Assembly: GCA_020440645.1 (NCBI GenBank)
Contig: JAGRNR010000006.1
Span: forward strand, 1-64,000
Reading direction: 5' to 3'
From: JAHEFU01 sp020440645
Lineage (GTDB): Bacteria; 4484-113; JAFGCY01
Length of the DNA stretch: 64,000 nt
Part shown: positions 43,620-51,753 of the stretch, piece after piece
How the letters are laid out: every line of letters starts with the position of its first letter
Numbering within the stretch: position 1 is the stretch's first letter
Notes under the pieces: model-generated
What the model saw: only the letters and a program-made list of their open reading frames with translations
Told to the model about the DNA's origin: nothing
Database searches by the model: none
Translations under genes and position numbers: made by a program

Positions 43620-43808
43620 ATGCGTTCAATGATCTATGCAGTGGCGGCAGTTCTACTGGTGCTGGCAATGGCGGCGGTGCACAAACTGTCCTCCTCGGAA
43701 GCCGCCAGCGGCAGCCGGGAGGGGCAGCGCATCGGACTCGCCGATGCTGGTGACTACAGCAACGATGCCTATTGCCAGGTTTCTGACTGGCTGAGTGAAC
43801 TGGACTGA
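43620..43808 (+). CDS. Small exported or membrane-anchored peptide
   Basis: The protein has 62 residues and a strong AAGGAGG ribosome-binding site. A hydrophobic N-terminus (MIYAVAAVLLVLAMAAVHKL) could be a signal peptide or anchor. About 40 polar residues follow and the single cysteine is in NDAYCQVSDW. The upstream region has CTGTTAG and GGTAAC blocks at a spacing similar to those of the next two genes. A strong terminator follows. Function is unknown. Confidence 0.75.
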   Translation: MRSMIYAVAAVLLVLAMAAVHKLSSSEAASGSREGQRIGLADAGDYSNDAYCQVSDWLSELD

Positions 43809-43833
43809 TGCAGGTGTTGACTGCCTGATCGGT

Positions 43834-43859
43834 GGGGCCGGGAGACCGGCCCCTTTTTT
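43834..43859 (+). terminator. Rho-independent terminator
   Basis: GGGGCCG, a short loop and CGGCCCC are followed by six T residues. Confidence 0.9.
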
Positions 43860-43867
43860 CGTTTCTG

Positions 43868-43944
43868 TTTAGCGATTGCGCTGGGCGGGTAACGATAACG
43901 GTTCATCTGTGGAACCCCAAAATCCAAATCAGAGGCCCACAGAA
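43868..43944 (+). promoter_or_regulatory. Conserved leader of WYGPY lipoprotein 1
   Basis: CTGTTTAG, 14 bases, GGGTAAC, then GGTTC-N7-GAACC (43900-43916) and the longer pairing CTGTGG (43907-43912) with CCACAG (43937-43942) just before the ATG. The two hairpins share bases and so exclude each other. The same order and spacing occur before the gene at 44920. Confidence 0.6.
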
Positions 43945-44748
43945 ATGTATGGAAAGTCTTATACCGGGTTTGCCGGTATCATCGCAGGAAGCATCATGAT
44001 CCTCGCAGCCAGCTGCTCCGGTGGCAACGGCATGGCAGAGGTCCCCTCCCCGCAGGACAGCGCGCCTGTCATCGGGGAAGCGCTCACCATGGAAGGTGCC
44101 CCCAGCCTGGAGAAGATCTCCAGCGGCTGGCAGCAGTGGGGCGATTTCGAGCTCGGCTGGCTGGACCTGCACCAGAGCGTGCATGACGGCAGCAATGAGC
44201 TGGACGAGACCCGCATCTTCGCCAAGAGCGAGGGCGTCTACAACTTCGAGGACGGCGGCAAGGATTACATCAACTTCCCGGCCGCCGGTGTCGGCATGCA
44301 CTACGCCGTGTTCGGCCTGAAGGACATCCCCGTCGGCTCGATCATCCGCGGCATCCGCTTCACCACGGACTTCAACAGCTCCGAGAGTGACAACGCAGCC
44401 TACTACGTTGCCTACAGCAACTACGAGACCGGTGTGTTCCAGTGGTACGGCCCCTACGCCGAGGGCGACATCGAGCTCTACAACCTGTTCACGAACAACG
44501 TCAGTGTCGGCCAGAAGGCCTACTTCACCATCGCGGTCACGGGGAACAACTACTACTCCGACGTGACCGACGTGGAAGTCAGCATCGGCAAGCCGCTGAA
44601 GGTTGACCTGCCGCTGCTCTACGAGCGCCAGCCGATCCCCAACGACTGGGTGCTCAATGAGTATGGCAAGGTGGACTGGGACCTGCTGTGGAAGCGTCCC
44701 GAGTTCCAGGAGATCATGATCATCGTCCGTCCGATACTGATCTTCTGA
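43945..44748 (+). CDS. WYGPY-domain lipoprotein 1
   Basis: The protein has 267 residues. The N-terminus MYGKSYTGFAGIIAG...LAASC is a lipoprotein signal with an unusual tyrosine near the start. The mature protein has PSLEKISSGWQQW, then SEGVYNFEDGGKDYINFP, RGIRFTTDFNSSES and FQWYGPYAEGD...YFTIAVTGNNYYSDVTDVEV. It is about 60% identical by eye to the next gene's product. All-beta and probably surface or periplasmic; function unknown. The ATG has no strong Shine-Dalgarno and lies next to a conserved stem. Confidence 0.87.
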   Translation: MYGKSYTGFAGIIAGSIMILAASCSGGNGMAEVPSPQDSAPVIGEALTMEGAPSLEKISSGWQQWGDFELGWLDLHQSVHDGSNELDETRIFAKSEGVYNFEDGGKDYINFPAAGVGMHYAVFGLKDIPVGSIIRGIRFTTDFNSSESDNAAYYVAYSNYETGVFQWYGPYAEGDIELYNLFTNNVSVGQKAYFTIAVTGNNYYSDVTDVEVSIGKPLKVDLPLLYERQPIPNDWVLNEYGKVDWDLLWKRPEFQEIMIIVRPILIF

Positions 44749-44772
44749 GCAGCAACAAGCTGTCCTGAACAG

Positions 44773-44804
44773 CGGGCCTGGCATCTGCCGGGCCCGTTTT
44801 TGTT
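44773..44804 (+). terminator. Rho-independent terminator
   Basis: CGGGCCTGGCA and TGCCGGGCCCG form a long stem followed by TTTTTGTTTTT. Confidence 0.85.
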
Positions 44805-44845
44805 TTTCTGCACGATCCTGTGCGTTTTCACTGCATTTGCTGTTT

Positions 44846-44919
44846 AGGTTTGGGAGGGGCCGGGTAACAAGAATGGTTCATCTGTGGAACCCCCAAATCC
44901 AAATCTAGGACCCACAGAA
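44846..44919 (+). promoter_or_regulatory. Conserved leader of WYGPY lipoprotein 2
   Basis: CTGTTTAG, 14 bases, GGGTAAC, GGTTC-N7-GAACC (44875-44891) and CTGTGG (44882-44887) with CCACAG (44912-44917) repeat the layout at 43868-43944. The bases between the pairing blocks are less conserved than the blocks. Confidence 0.6.
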
Positions 44920-45762
44920 ATGTACGGAAAGTTCACTAACAGCATTGCAGGAATCATCATCAGCGGCGCCGCCATCATGGCAGCGAGCTGCTCCGGCGGA
45001 GCCGGGATGGATACAGCCAACCCGGGTAACACCGAAGTCGACCAGGCCGCCATCATTGAGCAGGCCATCACCACCGAGGAGATGCCTTCCCTCGAGAAGC
45101 TCTCCAGCGGCTGGGAGCAGTGGACCGGCAGCGACATCCTGATCGACTGGTACACCGTCTGGCTCAACAAGCACCAGAGCGTCGGCTACGGCGTGAACGA
45201 CCTTGATGAGACAAAGCTGATCACCAAGAGTGAGGGCGTCTACAACTTCGAGGACGACGGCAAGGATTACCTCAACTTCCCGGTCACCGGCGGCGGCCTG
45301 AACTACGCCGTGTTCGGCGTCAAGGACGTTCCGCAGGGCGCGATCATGAAGGGCATCCGCTTCACCACGGACTTCAACTCCAGTGAGAGCCCGAACGCTG
45401 AGTACTACGTCTGCTACAGCAACTACGAAAGCGGTGTCTACCAGTGGTACGGCCCCTTCGCAGAGGGCGAGTACGAGGTCTACAACTTCTACACAAACAA
45501 CATCAACGAGTACCAGCGTGGTTACTTCACCATCGCCATCACCGGCAACAACTACTACAGCGATGTGACTGACGTGGAAGTGATCATCGGCGACCCGATC
45601 GACTTCAAGATCCCGGACCTCGTCGAGCACCAGCCGATCCCGAACTGGTGGCTGATGGACGACCTGGGCTTCGTGGACTGGGGCAAGCTGTTCGAGCTGC
45701 CCGCCGTCCAGCAGCTGAAGATCGCCCCGCAGTTCCAGTTCAAGACCCAGCTGACCCGTTAA
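44920..45762 (+). CDS. WYGPY-domain lipoprotein 2
   Basis: The protein has 280 residues. It is a tandem paralogue of the 43945 product with the same signal (MYGKFTNSIAG...MAASC), LEKLSSGWEQW, SEGVYNFEDDGKDYLNFP, KGIRFTTDFNSSES, YQWYGPFAEGEYEVYNFYTNN and YFTIAITGNNYYSDVTDVEV. It has an extra block near residues 70-85 (DILIDWYTVWLNKHQSV). The shared leader suggests common regulation. Function is unknown. Confidence 0.88.
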   Translation: MYGKFTNSIAGIIISGAAIMAASCSGGAGMDTANPGNTEVDQAAIIEQAITTEEMPSLEKLSSGWEQWTGSDILIDWYTVWLNKHQSVGYGVNDLDETKLITKSEGVYNFEDDGKDYLNFPVTGGGLNYAVFGVKDVPQGAIMKGIRFTTDFNSSESPNAEYYVCYSNYESGVYQWYGPFAEGEYEVYNFYTNNINEYQRGYFTIAITGNNYYSDVTDVEVIIGDPIDFKIPDLVEHQPIPNWWLMDDLGFVDWGKLFELPAVQQLKIAPQFQFKTQLTR

Positions 45763-45790
45763 GCTGAAGGTCCGCAACCAGGAAACAGTG

Positions 45791-45820
45791 AGCCCCGCCA
45801 CGGCGGGGCTCCTGCATTTT
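45791..45820 (+). terminator. Probable terminator
   Basis: AGCCCCGC and GCGGGGCT form a perfect stem around CACG, with a delayed and weak T run (CCTGCATTTT). Confidence 0.6.
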
Positions 45821-45865
45821 CTGTGGAGAAAGTATCGCCATGCGGGCAGCCCCGGAATCCCATAG

Positions 45866-45871
45866 TAGAAT
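45866..45871 (+). promoter_or_regulatory. -10 element (TAGAAT) for leaderless purE
   Basis: TAGAAT is followed by seven bases and the GTG at 45879, with no ribosome-binding site between. Confidence 0.5.
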
Positions 45872-45878
45872 TCTGCCC

Positions 45879-46397
45879 GTGAGTGATATGCAGTTGCCCG
45901 ATGGACTTGAAGTGATCGTGCTGCTTGGCAGCATCAGCGACCGCGCGGTGGCGGAGGAGATGCTGCCCGTGTTCAGCGATTTCGGCGTCACCGCCCATGT
46001 GGCCGTGTGCAGCGCGCACCGCGACCATGAACGCCTCGCCCGGCTGATCCCCGAGGCTGAGTCGAAGGGTTGCGTGAGCGTGATTGCGGTGGCGGGCAAG
46101 AGCGCACACCTGCCCGGTGTCTGCGCCGCCCTGACCACCATGCCGGTGATCGGCGTGCCCGCTGTCAACAGCGGGATCTGGCAGGATTCGCTGTACTCCA
46201 TCGTGAACATGCCCCCGGGCATCCCGGTGGCCTGCGTCGGCATGGACGCGGGGCGCAACGCCGCCCTGCTGGCCGTGCAGCACGTTGCCATCGGACGCAG
46301 TGAACTGCGTGGTAAGCTCAAGGACTTCAGGGACAAGATGCGTGAAAGCAACCGGCGTGACAGTGCCAAACTGCAGCAGGAGCTGTCAGGAAAGTAG
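45879..46397 (+). CDS. purE: PurE family: phosphoribosylaminoimidazole carboxylase / N5-CAIR mutase
   Basis: The protein has 172 residues from the leaderless GTG at 45879; a frame from 45840 adds an implausible N-terminus. The motif VLLGSISD is the phosphate loop, followed by VCSAHR and IAVAGKSAHLPG. It handles the carboxylation step in IMP synthesis. The sequence mixes features: SAHR and AHLPG as in class I (N5-CAIR mutase), but AVAGKS and SGIWQDSLYSIV closer to class II (direct AIR carboxylase). purB and purC follow. No purK is in the window. Confidence 0.9.
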   Translation: MSDMQLPDGLEVIVLLGSISDRAVAEEMLPVFSDFGVTAHVAVCSAHRDHERLARLIPEAESKGCVSVIAVAGKSAHLPGVCAALTTMPVIGVPAVNSGIWQDSLYSIVNMPPGIPVACVGMDAGRNAALLAVQHVAIGRSELRGKLKDFRDKMRESNRRDSAKLQQELSGK

Positions 46398-46491
46398 GCG
46401 CCACGCACTTCGCGTTCTGTTCCGCAATAAAAAATAAAACTGTGCCGTGCGCGGCGGTGGGTGCCGTGCCCGGCTGCATCCGGAGCAATGG

Positions 46492-48336
46492 ATGATCGAT
46501 CGCTACACGCGGCCGCCAATGGGCCGCCTGTTCACGGCGAAGCATCGCTTTGACACCTGGCTGAAGGTTGAGCTGGCTGTCTGCGAGGCCTGGGCGGAGC
46601 GCGGGGAAATCCCGCAGGATGCCTGGAAGCGCATCAGGAAGAATGCCAACTACAAGCTCAAGCGCATCAACGAGATTGAGGCGGCCGTGCACCATGACGT
46701 GATCGCCTTCAACACGGCGGTGGCGGACTACATCGGCGAGGACAGCGCCTACTTCCACAAGGGGATGACCTCCAATGACGTGGTGGACACCGCGCAGTGC
46801 CTGATCCTCAAGGAGGCCGGGCAGCTGATCGAGGAGGGCCTGATCCGCCTGCGCAAGGCGCTCGGCGCCCGTGCGCTGGAGTACCGCCACACCCCGGTGA
46901 TGGGCCGCACACACGGCGTGCATGCCGAGCCGACCACCTTCGGGCTGAAGCTCCTGGTCTGGTATGACGAGCTCAACCGCCACGAGGAGCGGCTCGCGCT
47001 GGCGATTGACGGCCTGGCCGTCGGCAAGCTCTCCGGTGCCGTTGGCAACTTCGCGCACATCCCGCCGGACCTCGAGGAGCAGATCCTGCGCAAGCTCGGC
47101 CTGCAGAGTGCGCCGGTCTCCAACCAGGTGGTGCAGCGCGACCGGCATGCGCACTTCGTGATGGTGCTGGCCGGGCTGGCCTCCACGATGGAGAAGATCG
47201 CCGTCAACCTGCGCAGTTACCAGCGCACGGAGATCGGCGAGGTGCAGGAACCCTTCGCCAAGGGCCAGAAGGGCTCCTCCGCGATGCCGCACAAGAAGAA
47301 CCCGATCCTGCTGGAGCGCATCACCGGCCTGTCCCGCGTGATCCGCGGCTACGCTGTCACCGCGCTTGAGAACGTCGCGCTGTGGGACGAGCGTGACATT
47401 TCGCATTCCGGCGCCGAGCGCGTGATCCTGCCGGATGCCTGCATCCTCGTCGACTACATGATGGACAAGCTGTCAACGGTGATCGGCGGACTGGTCGTGC
47501 GCCCCGAACAGATGAACCGCAACATCTACCTGACGAAGGGCCTGATCTTCAGCCAGCGTGTGCTGCTGGCCCTGACCGAGGCCGGCGTCAGCCGTGAGGA
47601 TGCCTACAGCATGGTGCAGCGCAATGCGATGCGCTGCTGGGAGGACCGCACCCCGCTGCTGGATGCTCTGCTCAATGACCGCGACGTGCGCAGCCACCTG
47701 GACACGGCGCAGATTTCCAGCCTGTTCACCATCGACCCGTTCCTGGAGCATGTCGACCGGCTGTTCGAGCGCGTCGGCCTCAGTGACGGCAAGAAGCACA
47801 GCTCGGACGACCCGAAGCCGGTGCAGGCCCCGCGCCGCGGCCGGGGCCGCGGCCGCCGCAAGGATGACCGCATCATGCGCAGCGAACAGGGCAACATTGA
47901 CAGCATTGCGGTGGAAACCGGTGCGATCCAGAACATCAGTGAGCGCGCCTCCGACTACTACGAGTCCGCCAGCGTGGTACTGAGCCGTACGAAGTCGGAT
48001 GCACCGAAGGGTGATGACACGCTTGGCGAGGCGGAGCACCAGAAGAAGAAGGTGGCCAGTGAAGGTACCGGCAAGCCTGCCAGCGCCTCCCGCAGCCGCT
48101 CGCGCAGCAAGCCGCGCACTGACAAGGATAAGGAGAAAGTTGCCACTGAAGGCAAGGATAATGAGAAGCCTTCCGGGGTAGGAAGCAGCAAGCCCGCCCC
48201 TCCCGCCGACGCTTTGGCGTCCGCCGATGAGGAGAAGGCGGCGAAGCCACGCCGGCGCAGGCGTCGCAGCCCGTCGCGCAAGCCCGCAGAGGGTGGCACT
48301 GGTAATGGATCTGATACTAAGGAAAAGGGAGAATAG
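46492..48336 (+). CDS. purB: Adenylosuccinate lyase with long basic C-terminal extension
   Basis: The protein has 614 residues; usual length is 430-480. The enzyme part has TSNDVVDT, GRTHGVHAEPTTFG, the signature GSSAMPHKKNP and HSGAERVILPDA. It cleaves SAICAR and adenylosuccinate. From about residue 440 the chain is disordered: RRGRGRGRRKDD, a mixed acidic stretch, then SRSRSRSKPRTDKDKEK and KPRRRRRRSPSRKP. Such RG- and RS-like tails bind nucleic acid in other proteins. The ATG at 46492 follows CCGGAG. It is cotranscribed with purC two bases downstream. Confidence 0.92.
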   Translation: MIDRYTRPPMGRLFTAKHRFDTWLKVELAVCEAWAERGEIPQDAWKRIRKNANYKLKRINEIEAAVHHDVIAFNTAVADYIGEDSAYFHKGMTSNDVVDTAQCLILKEAGQLIEEGLIRLRKALGARALEYRHTPVMGRTHGVHAEPTTFGLKLLVWYDELNRHEERLALAIDGLAVGKLSGAVGNFAHIPPDLEEQILRKLGLQSAPVSNQVVQRDRHAHFVMVLAGLASTMEKIAVNLRSYQRTEIGEVQEPFAKGQKGSSAMPHKKNPILLERITGLSRVIRGYAVTALENVALWDERDISHSGAERVILPDACILVDYMMDKLSTVIGGLVVRPEQMNRNIYLTKGLIFSQRVLLALTEAGVSREDAYSMVQRNAMRCWEDRTPLLDALLNDRDVRSHLDTAQISSLFTIDPFLEHVDRLFERVGLSDGKKHSSDDPKPVQAPRRGRGRGRRKDDRIMRSEQGNIDSIAVETGAIQNISERASDYYESASVVLSRTKSDAPKGDDTLGEAEHQKKKVASEGTGKPASASRSRSRSKPRTDKDKEKVATEGKDNEKPSGVGSSKPAPPADALASADEEKAAKPRRRRRRSPSRKPAEGGTGNGSDTKEKGE

Positions 48337-48338
48337 CA

Positions 48339-49076
48339 GTGAGTCACAGCAAGGGTGAAATGCTCTACGAAGGCAAGGCCAAGCGCCTGTACAGGACCGA
48401 TGACCCGGACCTGCTGATCATGGAGTACAAGGACGACCTGACCGCCTTCGACGCCACCAAGCGCGGCACCTCGCTTGGCAAGGGCGCGATCAACAATGCA
48501 GTCAGTGCGCTCCTAATGGGCCGCCTCAATGACATGCATGTCGAGACGAGCTTCCTGAACCTGATTGATGCCAACCACTCGCTGGTGCGCAACGTGAAGA
48601 TCGTGCCGATCGAGGTGATCATCCGCTTTGAGGCGCACGGCAGCCTCTGCCGCCGCTACGGCATCGAGCCCGGCCTGGTCTGCGACCCGCCGCTGTACGA
48701 AATCTGCTACAAGAATGACGAACTGCACGACCCCTTCATCACCGAGCAGATCGCGGTGCTGATGGGACTGGCGACATACGACGAGCTTGCCAAGATCAAG
48801 TACATGGCGCTCACCATCGGCCATACCCTGCGCGAGATCTACCTTGGCCAGGGCATCAAGCTGCTGGACTTCAAGCTCGAGTTCGGCCGCTACCAGCCGG
48901 CCGGCGAAAGCGAGGCCCGCATCATCCTCGCCGACGAAATCACCCCGGACACCTGCCGCCTGGTGGATGCGCAGACCGGTGAGAAGCTGGATAAGGACCT
49001 GTTCCGCTTCGACATGGGCGACCTCGGCGAAGGCTACAGGAAGCTGCTCGACAAGCTGCAGGCCAGCGCGGGCTAG
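48339..49076 (+). CDS. purC: SAICAR synthetase
   Basis: The protein has 245 residues. The GTG start follows AAGGGAG and lies two bases after the purB stop. YEGKAKRLYRT, the ATP site, EVIIRFEAHGSLCRRYG, and LLDFKLEFGR with ILADEITPDTCRL are all characteristic. It joins aspartate to CAIR using ATP in purine synthesis. With purE and purB it covers three successive or related steps. Its stop overlaps the convergent DinB-like gene by four bases. Confidence 0.97.
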   Translation: MSHSKGEMLYEGKAKRLYRTDDPDLLIMEYKDDLTAFDATKRGTSLGKGAINNAVSALLMGRLNDMHVETSFLNLIDANHSLVRNVKIVPIEVIIRFEAHGSLCRRYGIEPGLVCDPPLYEICYKNDELHDPFITEQIAVLMGLATYDELAKIKYMALTIGHTLREIYLGQGIKLLDFKLEFGRYQPAGESEARIILADEITPDTCRLVDAQTGEKLDKDLFRFDMGDLGEGYRKLLDKLQASAG

Positions 49077-49531
49077 TCTGCCCAGACGATGTAGTCGGAG
49101 TTGACCGCCGGACGGCCGCAGGCCTTCAGCGATGTGTTGACATATCCGCGATGGTATGCCGAGTGCAGCGCCATATGCATCAGGATGTCCTGCATGCTGC
49201 GTTCGCAGTTCTCGCCCTCGTGGCTGCGGTAACGCAGGCGCAGGCGCAGGTAGGTCTCATCCAGGTTGGAGAGGATGATCTGCAGGCGCAGCTGCGTTGC
49301 CAGGTCCATGTCGCGAATCTGGCGGATCAGCTTGTCCGGCCACATGTCCACATGGTCTGAATTGCCCTTGTCAATCCGCTCCAGCCAGCATGAGCGCCCG
49401 GCGATGATGTGCGCAGCCTGCCGGCGCGCCTCATTTGCGTGTTCGCAGTCACCGGCGCGTTCCACGGCGCTGATCACCTTTTCCGTCATTTCGAATTCGT
49501 AGGCGAACAGGCGCCTCAGTTGCGTGACCAT
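49073..49531 (-). CDS. DinB-like putative metal-dependent protein
   Basis: The protein has 152 residues of a four-helix bundle type. The probable metal-binding histidines are in AAHIIAG (about 41) and in LMHMALHSAYHRGYV. DinB/YfiT-type proteins bind a divalent metal; many are thiol-transferases or stress-related hydrolases. The ATG lies six bases after TACATT without a Shine-Dalgarno, so the message is probably leaderless. It converges on purC. Confidence 0.85.
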   Translation of the reverse strand: MVTQLRRLFAYEFEMTEKVISAVERAGDCEHANEARRQAAHIIAGRSCWLERIDKGNSDHVDMWPDKLIRQIRDMDLATQLRLQIILSNLDETYLRLRLRYRSHEGENCERSMQDILMHMALHSAYHRGYVNTSLKACGRPAVNSDYIVWAD

Positions 49532-49537
49532 AGGAAT

Positions 49538-49543
49538 AATGTA
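49538..49543 (-). promoter_or_regulatory. -10 element (TACATT) for leaderless DinB-like gene
   Basis: TACATT on the minus strand is six bases from the ATG at 49531. Confidence 0.45.
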
Positions 49544-49588
49544 ACAGAGCCGGGCTTTGCTGGACAGCCTGCACGCAGCCCCGGAGGA

Positions 49589-49617
49589 TTGTTTCCGCTG
49601 CAGTGCCGGGGTACAAT
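49589..49617 (+). promoter_or_regulatory. Sigma70-type promoter for dockerin lipoprotein 1
   Basis: TTGTTT (49589-49594) and TACAAT (49612-49617) are 17 bases apart. The ATG at 49663 follows CGGGAG. Confidence 0.55.
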
Positions 49618-49662
49618 CACAGCGGGAATCACCGGCTGAAACAGAATTCCCGGGAGTATGTT

Positions 49663-51645
49663 ATGAAGGGACGTAAGATCGCTTTTCTTCCCTGCGCCAT
49701 CATCATCCTGCTGCTGCTTGGGGGCTGCGGTGGGAATGCCGGATCCGGCAATGGATCCACCGCACTGAATGATGCCGCCGGGAATGACATGAAGCTCGAA
49801 CAGCAGCTGCAGGCTGAGTTGCTTGGACTGCTGGCAGATGGGGGGATTGATGCGCAGCGCAGCGCCAGCCGCCCACCGCTCGGTGAAAGCAACCATGTGT
49901 TGTCCAGCCAGCTCACGGCGAATGAACCGGACGGGGCAGGTGATGACGGATCACTGCGCCTGCTGTTCGTGCCCCGGCTGGCCGGTGATTACGATGGCAA
50001 TGGTGAGGTCGGACTGTCGGACGTCACACCGCTGGCCCAGAATTTCGGCAAGAGCGTGCTGTATGGCAAACCGGCGCTCCCCGGTGGCGGGGACAACCCG
50101 CCGGCTGGCGATCCCTACAGCGATGGGCATGCCAACTGGCTGCTGTCCCGCTGCGACGGGGATGGCAACGGGGTGATTAGCAGTGCCGACCTGACAGCGA
50201 TCGCGCTGCATTTCGGCGAGCGCGCCGATGGCTGGCGCGTGGAATGGCGCAATGATGACTTCTCAGGCTTCGCCCCGCTGGCGGACACCGACGGGCTGCT
50301 CGATGGCTACAGCCTCGGCTGGAAGGACGGCCGGGTTTCCAACCTGGCCCAGGAGTTCATCCTGCCCTGGCCGCTGAGCGGACATGCCGAGGTGCGGCTG
50401 CGGGCCTGGGATGCCCGGACCGGCAGCGGGGGCGAAGCCAGTGACGTGCAGGTCTATGACGTGGCCTCCACTGGCTGCGTCGCCGCCCTGCAGCTCATGG
50501 AAAATGAGCAGCCGGCCCTCTTCCTCGCACGCTTCACCGCGACCGGCAGCACGGTCGATGCGGACAGCTACGAGCTGGACTTCGGCGACGGCAGCAGCCA
50601 GCTGATTGCCAGCATCACTGAATTCCCGGTCGAGCATCTGTATGAAACCGGCGGAACTTCGCTGGCCACCCTGACCGTCAACTGCGGCCAGGACAGCGCA
50701 CAGGCCAGCATCACAGCGGTTGCCACCCCGGTGCCGACAGCCAAGCAGGCCCACATCCTGGCCTTCAGCAATACGGGCTTCGCCCCGCAGACCGTGCATT
50801 TCTCCTACCAGTGGACTGATGAGCCGGCGGTCAGCTACACGCTGGACTTCGGCGATGGCAGCGAGCCCATCAAGGTCGAGGAGTGGGCCACCCAGCTGCC
50901 GACGGAGCATGTCTACACCACGGCCGGGGAATACACCGCCAGCCTGACGCTGGAGGCCCGTTACCTCGGGACTTCCGTTGCCAGCGTGCCGGTCACGCTC
51001 CTGCAGGGTACGCCTGAGCTGAACCTCAGCATCGAGGCGGAGTACATTGATGCCGGCAATGACAGCATCATCTTCGACTTCAGTGGATCCTCCCCCGTCA
51101 CCGCCGTGCTGTCGCTTGGAGATGTATTTGCGCCGATAGAAATCGACCTCGGTCTGGTCCAGCAGTACGCAATCACGAGCGAGCAGATCATGCAGCTGGA
51201 CAAGGATGAGAAGGCCACGATCAGCGTCGAGATTGCCGGTCAGACCTACAGCGATTCCGTGATGATCCCGCGGAAGAACATTGTCCTGACTCCCGGCGAG
51301 CTGGATGTGCTGCTGGTTTCCATGGACAATACTGGCAACATCCTTGAAACCTTCCCCGGAGTCGGATTCAGCCTGCTTCTCAGCCAGCATGCCAGCACCG
51401 GCTCACCGCTGGTCAACAAGTACATCACCGGCAGCGGTGGGTATTTCATGGTCAGAACCCAGCAGGACAAGCTCAGCAAACTGATTAATCCGGATGGGTC
51501 TGACCCGCTCGTACTGCTGCCGGACCCCGCTGACAGGGCGCTGCTGGAAGCGGACTACATCTGGCCTGAAGGGGACATCAGCCTTTCTCCGTTTGAACTT
51601 GTGTATGGAGGCACGCATTACATCAGGCTGCGTCCGCGCAGCTGA
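49663..51645 (+). CDS. Dockerin/PKD lipoprotein 1
   Basis: The protein has 660 residues. The lipobox is LLLGGC. Two EF-hand-like dockerin repeats (YDGNGEVGLSDVTPLAQNFG and DGDGNGVISSADLTAIALHF) lie near residues 105-190. A fibronectin-like domain is next, then two or three PKD-like domains (SYELDFGDGSSQL, YTLDFGDGSEPI). The C-terminal region, GELDVLLVSMDNTGN..., is a carboxypeptidase-regulatory-like beta domain. It is the first of three tandem paralogues. Probably surface-anchored; ligand unknown. Confidence 0.9.
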   Translation: MKGRKIAFLPCAIIILLLLGGCGGNAGSGNGSTALNDAAGNDMKLEQQLQAELLGLLADGGIDAQRSASRPPLGESNHVLSSQLTANEPDGAGDDGSLRLLFVPRLAGDYDGNGEVGLSDVTPLAQNFGKSVLYGKPALPGGGDNPPAGDPYSDGHANWLLSRCDGDGNGVISSADLTAIALHFGERADGWRVEWRNDDFSGFAPLADTDGLLDGYSLGWKDGRVSNLAQEFILPWPLSGHAEVRLRAWDARTGSGGEASDVQVYDVASTGCVAALQLMENEQPALFLARFTATGSTVDADSYELDFGDGSSQLIASITEFPVEHLYETGGTSLATLTVNCGQDSAQASITAVATPVPTAKQAHILAFSNTGFAPQTVHFSYQWTDEPAVSYTLDFGDGSEPIKVEEWATQLPTEHVYTTAGEYTASLTLEARYLGTSVASVPVTLLQGTPELNLSIEAEYIDAGNDSIIFDFSGSSPVTAVLSLGDVFAPIEIDLGLVQQYAITSEQIMQLDKDEKATISVEIAGQTYSDSVMIPRKNIVLTPGELDVLLVSMDNTGNILETFPGVGFSLLLSQHASTGSPLVNKYITGSGGYFMVRTQQDKLSKLINPDGSDPLVLLPDPADRALLEADYIWPEGDISLSPFELVYGGTHYIRLRPRS

Positions 51646-51753
51646 ACAGGCAGCGCAGCGGTCGGTCTCGCTTGCAAGCAGCTTGTGAGACACCGTATAC
51701 TGCTAATGGCTGAATCATGAGCGGCGGGCCGTAACCGCTCCCAGGAGTAATGC

